This document shows, one piece after another, positions 25,447-34,325 of a stretch of DNA of 64,000 nucleotides. A program made the translations under genes and the position numbers. How positions within the stretch are numbered: the stretch's first letter is position 1; each line of letters starts with the position of its first letter. The DNA comes from Halobacillus_B sp963739045 (GTDB lineage Bacteria > Bacillota > Bacilli > Bacillales > Halobacillaceae). Where the stretch lies: NCBI GenBank assembly GCA_963739045.1, contig CAVTYY010000004.1, forward strand, positions 806,001 through 870,000, in the 5' to 3' direction. A model generated the notes under the pieces. That model was not told where the DNA came from, ran no database searches, and worked only from the letters and a program-made list of their open reading frames with translations.

Positions 25447-25474
25447 TTGTCAAATAGAAAAATAGTAGTAAAAT
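25447..25474 (+). promoter_or_regulatory. Promoter of secDF
   Basis: TTGTCA (25447-25452) and TAAAAT (25469-25474) are 16 bases apart. Transcription would start near 25481 and leave a leader of about 115 nt before the secDF ATG. Confidence 0.55.
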
Positions 25475-25475
25475 T

Positions 25476-25590
25476 GGTACGGGAAGCTTCAGCAAAACCA
25501 ATTTAAAGTGAACACAGTCAGCCTGTACCTACGTTATACATACATAGCAATGCTGGGTGCAACGGTCTGTAAGGAATAAAGGAGGCAGGG
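25476..25590 (+). promoter_or_regulatory. Long, possibly structured secDF leader
   Basis: GGTACGGG (25476-25483) can pair with CCTGTACC (25522-25529), with one G-U. The overlapping TTGGT (25474-25478) can instead pair with ACCAA (25498-25502), so the two stems exclude each other. A further CGTT/AACG pairing (near 25532 and 25561) lies before AAAGGAGG. I do not recognise a known RNA class here. Confidence 0.35.
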
Positions 25591-25596
25591 AACGTT

Positions 25597-27873
25597 ATGG
25601 TGAAACGAGGTCGCATCGTCGCCTTTTTTCTAGTTCTTGTTATACTAGGAACTTTAATAGGCACGACCATAACAAATGTTACAAAAGATATAAAGCTAGG
25701 ATTGGATCTTCAAGGTGGCTTTGAGATTCTCTATGATGTTGAGGCGATAAATGACAGTCAGGATATTGATCAACAAGCAATGGAAGCTACTGTTGAAGCA
25801 TTAAACAGGCGTGTTAACGCACTGGGAATAAGTGAAACAAACATAAACATTGAGAGTGGTCATCGGATTCGTGTGCAGCTTGCGGGAGTTAAAGACCAAC
25901 AGCAGGCACGGAAACTTCTCTCCACTCAGGCACGGCTCTCTTTCCGTGATGTTAAGGGAAAAGAATACATGAATGGATCAGATCTTGTTGAAGGCAGTGC
26001 ACAATTATCTTATGACAAAAACAACAATCCCATTGTCACGCTCGATATGAAGGATCCTTCTAAATTTTATGATGTAACGAAAGAAATTTCTAGCAGGGAG
26101 CAGAATCCTGATACCCCATACTTAGAAAACCTCATGGTGATCTGGCTGGATTATGATAAGGATTCTTCATTCGCTGATCAGTATGGAAAAGAAGACCATA
26201 ACTATATATCTGCGCCGAGAGTAAGCGAGCCTATTCGCAATAAGTCTGTTCAGATAGAAGGAAACTTCACTTCTGAATCAGCCAAACAGCTGGCGGATAT
26301 ATTGAACGCTGGCTCACTGCCGGTCAATCTTAAAGAAACGTACTCTACCTCTGTGGGAGCTCAGTTCGGTGAGCAGGCCATGAATAAGACGATCTTTGCC
26401 GGTGCGATTGGAATCGCGATTATTTTCTTATTTATGATTTTCTTCTACCGTTTCCCTGGGGTTATTGCCGCAGTTACATTAACGGCATATATTTACTTGA
26501 TCTTAGTTGTCTTTGATTTCATGCAGGGGGTACTAACCTTGCCGGGTATAGCCGCTCTGGTGCTCGGGGTAGGGATGGCGGTTGATGCCAATATTATTAC
26601 CTACGAACGTATTAAAGAAGAGTTAAAGTCCGGGAAATCAGTTATGTCCGCCTTTAAGGCAGGAAACCGTCAGTCTCTTTCCACCATACTGGATGCGAAC
26701 ATTACCACCTTAATTGCCGCAACTGTGCTGTTTATTTTCGGTACCAGCTCGGTAAAAGGGTTCGCGACTATGCTGATTGTCAGTATTTTAGTCAGCTTTA
26801 TTACGGCTGTATATGGTACAAGGTTCTTGATGGGACTTTGGGTTAAGAGCCGCTTCTTAACTAAAAAAACAAATTGGTTTGGCGTTAAATCGAAAGATAT
26901 TCTGCCAATTGAAAAAGGCAAAGAAGTAGAGCCGACCTTTATGAGACGTAAATTTGATCTGGTCGGTGTTCGTAACCGTTTCTTCGCCTTATCGATTGTA
27001 TTGGTCGTGGCAGGAATTATAGTGCTTTCAATCTTTAAGTTAAACCTAGGGATTGATTTCACCAGCGGTTCGAGATTATCTATCCTGTCTGATGGAAATA
27101 TTAAGGCAGCCCAAGTGGAGAAGACACTGGATGAAGAGTTTGGTGTAAAACCGAAGAAGGTGGTAATTTCAGGAGATAATAATGAAATTGCGGTAGCTAG
27201 ATTTGAAAAAGAATTAAGCAAATCAAAAATCGGTGATATTCAGACCTATTATGAAGATCAGTACGGGAATACGCCGAACGTTAGTACAGTTTCACCTGTA
27301 GTCGGGCAAGAACTTGCTAAAAACGCTGCCCTTGCGGTTCTATATGCATCGATAGGAATCATTATCTATGTCACGATCCGCTTTGAGTTCTTCTTTGCTT
27401 TAACCGCGATCATTGCTTTACTGCACGATGCTTTCTTTATTATCGCGCTGTTCAGCATAACGAGACTAGAGTTTGATATTACGATCATTGCTGCCATTCT
27501 CACCATAGTGGGGTACTCGGTCAACGATACGATCGTGACCTTTGACCGGATCAGAGAGAACCTGCAGAGAAAACGCAAGGTTAAATCCTTTAAAGAACTT
27601 GCCAAAATTGTGAACGACAGTTTACTGCAGACTTTAACACGGAGTATTAACACTGTTCTCACTGTTATCTTTGCTGCCGTAATGCTGCTCATTTTTGGGG
27701 CGTCATCCATTACGAACTTTTCCTTCGCCCTCGTTGTTGGTTTAATTGCCGGAACCTATTCTTCCGTCTTCATTGCTGCTCAGCTCTGGTTGATCTGGCG
27801 GGGAAGAAACCTCAACGAAAAACCATTAGAGTTTGCGAAAAAGAAAAAGAATACCGGAGGACCTCAGGTCTGA
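25597..27873 (+). CDS. secDF: Fused protein translocase subunits SecDF
   Basis: SecDF uses the proton or sodium gradient to help complete protein export. The 758-residue product is the natural SecD-SecF fusion of Bacillus. The SecD half begins with membrane span 1 and LGLDLQGGFEILYDV, carries the large extracytoplasmic domain (about 60-265) and then spans 2-6 with GVGMAVDANIITYERIKEEL. The SecF half starts near residue 450 with LGIDFTSGSRL and ends with GYSVNDTIVTFDRIRENL. In salt-loving bacteria these pumps may use sodium; the sequence cannot show which ion. Confidence 0.97.
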   Translation: MVKRGRIVAFFLVLVILGTLIGTTITNVTKDIKLGLDLQGGFEILYDVEAINDSQDIDQQAMEATVEALNRRVNALGISETNINIESGHRIRVQLAGVKDQQQARKLLSTQARLSFRDVKGKEYMNGSDLVEGSAQLSYDKNNNPIVTLDMKDPSKFYDVTKEISSREQNPDTPYLENLMVIWLDYDKDSSFADQYGKEDHNYISAPRVSEPIRNKSVQIEGNFTSESAKQLADILNAGSLPVNLKETYSTSVGAQFGEQAMNKTIFAGAIGIAIIFLFMIFFYRFPGVIAAVTLTAYIYLILVVFDFMQGVLTLPGIAALVLGVGMAVDANIITYERIKEELKSGKSVMSAFKAGNRQSLSTILDANITTLIAATVLFIFGTSSVKGFATMLIVSILVSFITAVYGTRFLMGLWVKSRFLTKKTNWFGVKSKDILPIEKGKEVEPTFMRRKFDLVGVRNRFFALSIVLVVAGIIVLSIFKLNLGIDFTSGSRLSILSDGNIKAAQVEKTLDEEFGVKPKKVVISGDNNEIAVARFEKELSKSKIGDIQTYYEDQYGNTPNVSTVSPVVGQELAKNAALAVLYASIGIIIYVTIRFEFFFALTAIIALLHDAFFIIALFSITRLEFDITIIAAILTIVGYSVNDTIVTFDRIRENLQRKRKVKSFKELAKIVNDSLLQTLTRSINTVLTVIFAAVMLLIFGASSITNFSFALVVGLIAGTYSSVFIAAQLWLIWRGRNLNEKPLEFAKKKKNTGGPQV

Positions 27874-27880
27874 TTCATGC

Positions 27881-27914
27881 AAAGCTGCCTCTTTTAATGG
27901 AGGCAGCTTTTTAG
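27881..27914 (+). terminator. Rho-independent terminator after secDF
   Basis: AAAGCTGCCTC (27881-27891) pairs with GAGGCAGCTTT (27900-27910), followed by T residues. Confidence 0.88.
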
Positions 27915-27972
27915 ATTTATCTAAGCTGATTTAGGGTATAACAAGGGTAAGGTTTGAAAGGAGGAATCGAGA

Positions 27973-28314
27973 TTGAAAGGTCAAAGCTATATTATTCTTG
28001 CTCTCATTTTTGCTTTACTCATTGCTATTTTTGCTGTGATTAACGTGGATCCCGTTGAAGTGAATTATATGTTTGGAACCGGCCAGGCGCCTTTAATCCT
28101 CGTGATTATTATTTCCGTACTTATGGGAGGACTGGTGACTGCTTCTGTAGGTGCCGTGCGTTATTTTAAATTAAAAAGAGAAAATCGTTCCCTGCGTAAC
28201 CGATTATCTTCTCTTACTGCTGGCTCAACTGAAGTTGAAGAAAGCATAGCAGATCAGGCTCGCGAGTCCGAAATCCATGACCGCGATGAGAATACTCACA
28301 ATAATGTAACATAA
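27973..28314 (+). CDS. LapA family membrane protein (DUF1049, YrvD-like)
   Basis: The 113-residue product has two membrane spans (about 5-23 and 40-62) joined by a short loop with VDPVEVNYMFG, then a coiled, charged cytoplasmic tail (LKRENRSLRNRLSSL), the LapA/DUF1049 layout. The start is TTG at 27973 after AAAGGAGG. B. subtilis YrvD occupies the same place between secDF and recJ. Function not established. Confidence 0.82.
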   Translation: MKGQSYIILALIFALLIAIFAVINVDPVEVNYMFGTGQAPLILVIIISVLMGGLVTASVGAVRYFKLKRENRSLRNRLSSLTAGSTEVEESIADQARESEIHDRDENTHNNVT

Positions 28315-28321
28315 CTCCTGT

Positions 28322-28350
28322 TTGCGGCCCCTGGTTCCCTCTTGTATAAT
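28322..28350 (+). promoter_or_regulatory. Promoter of recJ-apt
   Basis: TTGCGG (28322-28327) and a consensus TATAAT (28345-28350) are 17 bases apart, giving a start near 28357, just before the recJ ribosome-binding site. Confidence 0.65.
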
Positions 28351-28371
28351 AAATGGGTCAGGGGTGAATTT

Positions 28372-30687
28372 ATGTTACGAAGCAAGATGAAATGGAATTT
28401 TACATATAACGAATGGAATGACTCTGTGAGTCCCGTTCATGGACTTACGCAGCTGACACAAACGCTGCTTTACAAAAGAAATATCATGGAACCGGATGAA
28501 ATTGAAAAGTTTCTGCATCCTTCACTAGATCATCTCCATGACCCTTTTTTAATGTCTGATATGAGTAAGTCTGTGGAGAGAGTTAGGACAGCTATTGAAA
28601 ATAAAGAGTCTATTTTAGTATTTGGGGACTATGATGCAGATGGTGTCAGCTCCACCACTGTTATGGTGGAAGCCCTCAGAGAAGCGGGAGCAGAATGTGA
28701 TTTTTACATTCCTAACCGCTTCACGGAAGGCTATGGACCTAATGAAGAGGCATTTATGTTTGCTGGAGATACAGGTTATTCAGTCATTATAACTGTAGAT
28801 AATGGGATTGCAGCTACTCATGAAGCAGAAGTAGCCAAGCAGCTCGGGATAGACTTAATTATTACGGATCACCACGAGGTTCAGGAGAAATTACCGGATG
28901 CATATGCGATTATTCATCCGAAAACGTCCAAGGATTATCCATTTGATGATTTGGCAGGAGTAGGCGTCGCTTTTAAGTTTGCTTCAGCTCTTCTTGGTAG
29001 ATTTCCTCAAGAACTCTTAGATTTAGTAGTTATAGGTACGATAGCAGATCTCGTTCCCCTACAAGGTGAAAACCGGATCCTCGCTCACTTTGGACTTCAG
29101 GCAATTTCACATTCCAATCGTCCTGGTATCGAAGCCTTAAGACAAGTGTGCGACATCGATGGACACATCAATGAAGAAACGATTGGTTTTACAATTGGTC
29201 CCCGGTTAAACGCAGTGGGCCGCTTACAGGACGCAAGTCCAGCTGTAGATCTTCTGCTGTCTTCAAACGTAGAAGAAGCCATCCAACTGGCTGAGTTTAT
29301 TAATTCACTGAACCAGGAGAGGCAGAAGATTGTGGCGGATATTGCTAAAGAAGCTGAAGAAATGCTTGCTGCCGGTGAAGAGGTTTCCGATCGTGTGATT
29401 ATTGTGGCCAAGGAAGGGTGGAATCCTGGGGTCCTAGGGATCGTGGCTTCAAAGCTTGTAAGAAAATTTGATCGTCCCGCTATTGTTTTAGGGATTGATG
29501 CGGAGTTAGGGGAAGCCAAAGGGTCTGCCCGCAGCATCGACGCCTTCGATTTGTTTCAAAACTGTATGGAAGTGAGAGATCGGTTTAAGCATTTCGGAGG
29601 ACATGCTCAGGCAGCAGGGATGACGTTGTCAGTCGAACAGATTGACGGGCTGCGTAAGGATTTAAATCGGCTTGCTGATCAGAAACTGTCCGCAGAAGAT
29701 TACCAGCAGACTTTAGACGTCGCCTTGACGGTTGATATTGAAAACCTTTCGTTAAAACAAGTGGAAGAAGTTAATCAACTGCGTCCTTTTGGAATGGGGA
29801 ATCCTAAGCCATTATTCAGAGTCAAGCATTCTCCAAAAGAAATTCGTCTTATAGGAAGCCGCAAGAACCATTTAAAGCTTCAATTTCAGAAAGATAATGC
29901 AAAGCTTGAAGGTGTGGCATTTGGAATGGGAGAATTGTATCCTCATATCTCCCCTCACGCAAGTTTGGAGGTAGTGGGGGAACTGGGGATTAACGAATGG
30001 AATGGCAGAAAAAATCTGCAATTAATGATTAAAGACATGATGATCAACGAATGGCAGCTGTTTGACTTTCGAGGCTCCAAGCATTTGGAAAAAAATATAG
30101 CTATCCCAGCTGGAGAGAAATTTGCAGCCGTAACTTTCCATGATGCTGCTCAATCTCCCCATCAATTACCCATCTTTTCACATGCAGAATTAGATGGTAC
30201 TGAAGAGTTTGACGGAGTCCTGCTGCTTGATTTACCTAATCGATTAGAAGACCTGGCTGAACTGCTGAAAAAGCAGCAACCAGGGAAATTATATGCCTGT
30301 TACAGATTAGAAGATGGCGCGTTCTTAAAGACTTGGCCAACAAGAGACCATTTCAAATGGTTTTATGGTATGCTTATGAAGCGCAAAACTTTCAATCTGC
30401 ACCGTGAAGGTGACCAGCTGGCTGCCCGGCGAGGGTGGGATCGGTCGATGGTAGATTTTATTTCACAGGTGTTTTTTGAGCTTGAATTTGTTAAAATGGA
30501 AGATGGACTTATTACGATTAATTCAAAGCCTTCTCAGAAGGATTTACAGGAATCCGTATTATACCAGGAAAGACAATATCAGCTTAAGATTGAACAAGCA
30601 TTATATTATTCAACCTTTAAAGAATTAAAAGATTGGCTTGATTCATCTATGAGTCCAATCGAGGAGGAAGCAGTTAATGGATTATAA
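28372..30687 (+). CDS. recJ: Single-stranded-DNA-specific exonuclease RecJ
   Basis: RecJ is a 5'-3' single-strand exonuclease used in recombination and mismatch repair. The 771-residue product contains the DHH-family motifs FGDYDADGVSSTTVMV (about 80-95), VDNGIAA, ITDHHEVQ (about 164-171) and GGHAQAAGM, then an OB domain and the long C-terminal region found in Bacillus RecJ. The ATG at 28372 follows AGGGGTGAA and lies just after the promoter; a longer reading from 28342 would begin inside the -10. It overlaps apt by 11 bases. Confidence 0.95.
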   Translation: MLRSKMKWNFTYNEWNDSVSPVHGLTQLTQTLLYKRNIMEPDEIEKFLHPSLDHLHDPFLMSDMSKSVERVRTAIENKESILVFGDYDADGVSSTTVMVEALREAGAECDFYIPNRFTEGYGPNEEAFMFAGDTGYSVIITVDNGIAATHEAEVAKQLGIDLIITDHHEVQEKLPDAYAIIHPKTSKDYPFDDLAGVGVAFKFASALLGRFPQELLDLVVIGTIADLVPLQGENRILAHFGLQAISHSNRPGIEALRQVCDIDGHINEETIGFTIGPRLNAVGRLQDASPAVDLLLSSNVEEAIQLAEFINSLNQERQKIVADIAKEAEEMLAAGEEVSDRVIIVAKEGWNPGVLGIVASKLVRKFDRPAIVLGIDAELGEAKGSARSIDAFDLFQNCMEVRDRFKHFGGHAQAAGMTLSVEQIDGLRKDLNRLADQKLSAEDYQQTLDVALTVDIENLSLKQVEEVNQLRPFGMGNPKPLFRVKHSPKEIRLIGSRKNHLKLQFQKDNAKLEGVAFGMGELYPHISPHASLEVVGELGINEWNGRKNLQLMIKDMMINEWQLFDFRGSKHLEKNIAIPAGEKFAAVTFHDAAQSPHQLPIFSHAELDGTEEFDGVLLLDLPNRLEDLAELLKKQQPGKLYACYRLEDGAFLKTWPTRDHFKWFYGMLMKRKTFNLHREGDQLAARRGWDRSMVDFISQVFFELEFVKMEDGLITINSKPSQKDLQESVLYQERQYQLKIEQALYYSTFKELKDWLDSSMSPIEEEAVNGL

Positions 30688-31189
30688 AGAACATATTGCC
30701 ATCGTAGAAAATTGGCCAAAAGAAGGCATTCAATTTAAAGATATTACACCATTGATGGATAATGGGAAGGCCTTTAAGTCAGCTGTCGATGACATTGTGG
30801 ATTACGCTCAGGATAAAGAAATAGAATTAGTCGTAGGACCGGAGGCACGCGGGTTTATTGTAGGCTGTCCCGTTTCCTATGCTTTAGAAATTGGCTTCGC
30901 TCCCGTAAGAAAGGAAGGAAAACTTCCTCGCGAAACGATTAAAGTAGATTATGGCTTAGAGTATGGCAATGATGTCCTTGCCATTCATAAAGATGCCATC
31001 AAGCCTGGTCAGCGAGTTTTAATTATTGATGATCTGCTTGCTACGGGCGGTACGATTGAGGCAACCATTGAGTTGGTGGAACAGCTTGGCGGAGTTGTAG
31101 CAGGATGCGCATTTCTTATCGAACTTACCTATTTAGACGGACGTAAGAAACTCGATGGTTATGATGTTTGTACTTTAATGCAATACTAG
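30677..31189 (+). CDS. apt: Adenine phosphoribosyltransferase
   Basis: Apt salvages adenine to AMP using PRPP. The 170-residue product has the PRPP-binding motif VLIIDDLLATGGT (about 115-127) and the conserved WPKEGIQFKDITPL near the start. GAGGAGGAAG within recJ serves as ribosome-binding site. The recJ-apt-relA order is the same as in B. subtilis, where apt supports (p)ppGpp metabolism only indirectly through purine balance. Confidence 0.97.
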   Translation: MDYKEHIAIVENWPKEGIQFKDITPLMDNGKAFKSAVDDIVDYAQDKEIELVVGPEARGFIVGCPVSYALEIGFAPVRKEGKLPRETIKVDYGLEYGNDVLAIHKDAIKPGQRVLIIDDLLATGGTIEATIELVEQLGGVVAGCAFLIELTYLDGRKKLDGYDVCTLMQY

Positions 31190-31197
31190 AGAATAGG

Positions 31198-31228
31198 GAG
31201 TGCCCTTCGTGAGGGCGCTCTTTATTTT
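31198..31228 (+). terminator. Terminator after apt
   Basis: GAGTGCCC (31198-31205) pairs with GGGCGCTC (31213-31220) with one G-U, followed by TTTATTTT. relA therefore probably has its own promoter in 31230-31330. Confidence 0.75.
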
Positions 31229-31338
31229 ACAATTAGGTAAATATGTACATTTTTCTTTACAATTGTAAAGCTTTTTTCGATAATGAAAAGTAAACCATAA
31301 TATTTGGGAAAGTAGCTTAAAGGAACTAGGGTGATTGA

Positions 31339-33543
31339 ATGGCGAAAGATACAGTGCTGACAGCTGAAGAAGTCATTGAACAGGCAGGCAGCTATTTAAA
31401 TAATGCAGATCTTGCCTTTATCCGAAGGGCTTTTCAGTTTGCAGAAAAGGCTCATAGCGAACAGTACCGGAAATCAGGAGAACCATATATTATTCATCCC
31501 ATTCAAGTGGCTGGGATTTTAGTCAATTTGGAGATGGATCCTGAAACTGTTGCTGGCGGGTTCTTACATGACGTAGTTGAAGATACAGAGATAACGTTGA
31601 AAGAGATAGAGAGAGAATTTAACACAGAAGTATCCATGCTGGTAGATGGGGTTACGAAGCTGGGTAAGATTAAATATAAATCTAAAGAAGCACAGCAAGC
31701 TGAAAATCATCGGAAAATGTTTGTCGCCATGGCAAAGGACATTCGGGTGATTTTAATTAAACTTGCAGACCGACTGCACAATATGCGGACTTTGAAGCAC
31801 CTGCCGCCAGAAAAGCAGCGGAGAATTTCAAATGAAACACTGGAAATTTTTGCGCCTCTGGCTCATCGGTTAGGAATTTCGACCATTAAATGGGAGCTAG
31901 AGGATACAGCTCTGCGGTATTTAAATCCTCAACAATATTACCGAATTGTCCATCTTATGAAGCAGAAGCGGAATGAACGGGAATTTTATATAGAAGATGT
32001 TATGGACGAGATTGATAACCAGCTGAAAGATGTAAATATTGATGCTGATTTAAACGGCAGACCGAAGCATATTTACAGTATCTATCGCAAAATGGTTCTG
32101 CAGAATAAGCAGTTCAATGAAATCTATGATCTTCTGGCCGTGCGTATTCTGGTAAACAGTATTAAAGACTGCTATGCAGTACTCGGGATTATTCATACCT
32201 GCTGGAAACCTATGCCGGGACGATTTAAAGACTATATTGCTATGCCAAAGCCAAATCTGTATCAATCTTTGCATACCACTGTTATTGGTCCTAAAGGCGA
32301 TCCACTGGAGGTCCAAATCAGAACCCATGAGATGCATGAAATTGCAGAATATGGGATTGCTGCGCATTGGGCATATAAAGAAGGGCGTCAAACTTCACCG
32401 GAGCAGTCATTTGAAGAAAAGCTCACATGGTTCAGAGAAATACTTGATTGGCAGAGTGAAACCCATGATGCGGAAGAGTTTATGGAATCTCTAAAAGTTG
32501 ATTTATTCTCTGACATGGTTTATGTCTTTACTCCTAAAGGGGATGTCATTGAGCTTCCGTCTGGTTCAGTACCGATCGATTTCGCTTATCGCATCCACAC
32601 TGAAGTGGGGAATCAGACAATTGGGTCTAAAGTAAATGGAAAAATGGAGCCGCTGGACTATGTGTTAAGAACCGGGGATATTGTAGAAATGATGACATCG
32701 AAACATTCTTACGGCCCCTCCAAAGATTGGATTAAACTTGCACAGACGTCTCAGGCAAAAAATAAGATTAAGCAATTCTTTAAAAAGCAGAGAAAAGATG
32801 AAAACATCGGTAAAGGTAAAGAGCTTGTCGAAAATGAGATCAGAAATTTTGGTATTCAACCCAAAGAGGTATTTTTTGCAGAGAATTTAAAACGTGTTTC
32901 TGAGAAATTTAACTTTTCCAATGAAGAAGATATGTTCGCAGCGGTAGGCTACCAGGGAATCACGGCTGCTCAAATTGCTACGAGGCTCACGGAAAAACTC
33001 CGTAAGCAGAAGGAAAAAGAGCAGGATTTAGCTCAAACTCTGGCAGACGTCACTACCACTGAAATAAAAACGTCCAAGCATTCCGGCAAGAAAGATTCCG
33101 GTGTCCGGGTGGAAGGAGTAGATAACCTGCTCGTCCGTCTGGCTAAATGCTGCAGTCCCGTTCCCGGCGATGATATTGTCGGTTATATAACGAAAGGGAG
33201 AGGTGTGTCTGTACACCGCACCGACTGCCCTAATGTAAAAACGGACGAAGCTCAGTCTAGACTGCTGCCCGTAGAATGGGAAAGCTCAACAACCGATTCA
33301 AAGCAGTATCATGTTGACCTGGAAATTTGGGGATACGACAGACGGGGCTTGTTAAATGAGGTATTACAAGCAGTTAATGAAACGAAAACTAATATTACTG
33401 CAGTTTCTGGCAAATCAGACCGCAATAAAATGGCAACGATCAATATTACCATTCTCATCCAGAACATCAGTCATCTAAGAAAAATAGTGGAACGAATTAA
33501 GCAGATTCAAGATGTCTATACAGTTAGAAGAGTGATGCAGTAA
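31339..33543 (+). CDS. relA: Bifunctional (p)ppGpp synthetase/hydrolase Rel
   Basis: This enzyme makes and degrades the alarmone (p)ppGpp in response to uncharged tRNA on the ribosome. The 734-residue product has the HD hydrolase domain (about 30-180, FLHDVVEDTEI), the synthetase domain (about 235-350, EIYDLLAVRIL), a TGS domain (about 395-455), a conserved CCSPVPGD zinc-finger region (about 607-614) and a C-terminal ACT domain. Both catalytic sites look intact. In Bacillus nomenclature the gene is called relA or rel. Confidence 0.97.
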   Translation: MAKDTVLTAEEVIEQAGSYLNNADLAFIRRAFQFAEKAHSEQYRKSGEPYIIHPIQVAGILVNLEMDPETVAGGFLHDVVEDTEITLKEIEREFNTEVSMLVDGVTKLGKIKYKSKEAQQAENHRKMFVAMAKDIRVILIKLADRLHNMRTLKHLPPEKQRRISNETLEIFAPLAHRLGISTIKWELEDTALRYLNPQQYYRIVHLMKQKRNEREFYIEDVMDEIDNQLKDVNIDADLNGRPKHIYSIYRKMVLQNKQFNEIYDLLAVRILVNSIKDCYAVLGIIHTCWKPMPGRFKDYIAMPKPNLYQSLHTTVIGPKGDPLEVQIRTHEMHEIAEYGIAAHWAYKEGRQTSPEQSFEEKLTWFREILDWQSETHDAEEFMESLKVDLFSDMVYVFTPKGDVIELPSGSVPIDFAYRIHTEVGNQTIGSKVNGKMEPLDYVLRTGDIVEMMTSKHSYGPSKDWIKLAQTSQAKNKIKQFFKKQRKDENIGKGKELVENEIRNFGIQPKEVFFAENLKRVSEKFNFSNEEDMFAAVGYQGITAAQIATRLTEKLRKQKEKEQDLAQTLADVTTTEIKTSKHSGKKDSGVRVEGVDNLLVRLAKCCSPVPGDDIVGYITKGRGVSVHRTDCPNVKTDEAQSRLLPVEWESSTTDSKQYHVDLEIWGYDRRGLLNEVLQAVNETKTNITAVSGKSDRNKMATINITILIQNISHLRKIVERIKQIQDVYTVRRVMQ

Positions 33544-33562
33544 CTAAACAGGAGGGGTAGCG

Positions 33563-34009
33563 GTGAGAGCGGTTATTCAAAGAGCTGCAGAAGCGTCTGT
33601 AGAAGTGGATGACAAGATAGTGGGACAGGTTCAGCAAGGACTTGTCGTGCTGCTAGGAGTTACGCATGACGACACAGAAGACGATGCCCGTTACCTTGCT
33701 AAAAAGATTCCTTACTTACGGATATTTGAGGATGAGACCCAGAAAATGAATCAATCCCTGCTGGACGTCGGAGGGAGATTGTTATCTGTTTCTCAATTTA
33801 CTTTATATGGTGATTGCCGTAAAGGACGCCGGCCGAATTTCATGAGTGCAGCCAAGCCTGACATGGCAAACGAGCTGTATGAGCGTTTTAACCGTATGCT
33901 GACTGAAGAAGGCGTCGCGGTGGAAACGGGGGCTTTTGGTGAAATGATGAATGTTAAATTAACCAATAGCGGTCCGGTTACCTTAATTTTAGATAGTAAA
34001 GAAAGATAA
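33563..34009 (+). CDS. dtd: D-aminoacyl-tRNA deacylase
   Basis: Dtd hydrolyses D-amino acids wrongly attached to tRNA. The 148-residue product begins MRAVIQRAAEASVEVDD and has the catalytic SQFTLYGDCRKGRRPNF (about 77-93) and the proofreading NSGPVTLILDS (about 135-145) with the Gly-Pro motif. The start is GTG after GGAGGGGTAG. It follows relA directly, as in B. subtilis (yrvI). Confidence 0.96.
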   Translation: MRAVIQRAAEASVEVDDKIVGQVQQGLVVLLGVTHDDTEDDARYLAKKIPYLRIFEDETQKMNQSLLDVGGRLLSVSQFTLYGDCRKGRRPNFMSAAKPDMANELYERFNRMLTEEGVAVETGAFGEMMNVKLTNSGPVTLILDSKER

Positions 34010-34210
34010 AAGTGGCACCGGAGCAAAGCTGTACTTTCTTTTATCGATAAATACTGTAAAAGGCACGGACAAAAGGAAGTGCCCACAATCTTAAGTCGAT
34101 CGCTCCGGAAAAGTTGATATTTTTCCTTCCCAATTCATCCGTGGAGACAGAGGGTTAAAAAGGGATACGTGAGTATATTACCTGTTGAAAAGGCTGGGAA
34201 TCTTGCCTCA
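34010..34210. other. Gene-free segment after dtd with nested inverted repeats
   Basis: No reading frame is supported. An outer pair CCGGAGC (34018-34024) and GCTCCGG (34102-34108) encloses two smaller hairpins, TTTATCGATAAA (34040-34051) and GGCAC/GTGCC (34062-34066 with 34079-34083). A last hairpin, GGAAAA/TTTTCC (about 34107-34126), follows with some T residues and might end dtd. Whether this is a folded RNA or chance is open. Confidence 0.4.
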
Positions 34211-34301
34211 TGCAGGACAAAAAATCCGAACAATGATGGAATAATTCGTTATTATTCCATCATCGTTCGGATTTAATTTTGGCAAAAAGCTTTCTGTCCC
34301 A
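34211..34301 (-). repeat. Palindromic dispersed repeat, copy 2 (terminator-like)
   Basis: Read on the minus strand it begins TGGGACAGAAAGC, contains a 24-base stem (34221-34244 with 34251-34274) and ends with six T and GTCCTGCATG. It matches copy 1 at 15881-15975. The single irregular pair is A-C in plus-strand RNA but G-U in minus-strand RNA, so the minus-strand transcript folds better. It lies 24 bases after the amidase stop on the amidase strand and looks like its terminator. Confidence 0.8.
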
Positions 34302-34325
34302 TTCTCTTTATATGTGAATGATTTA

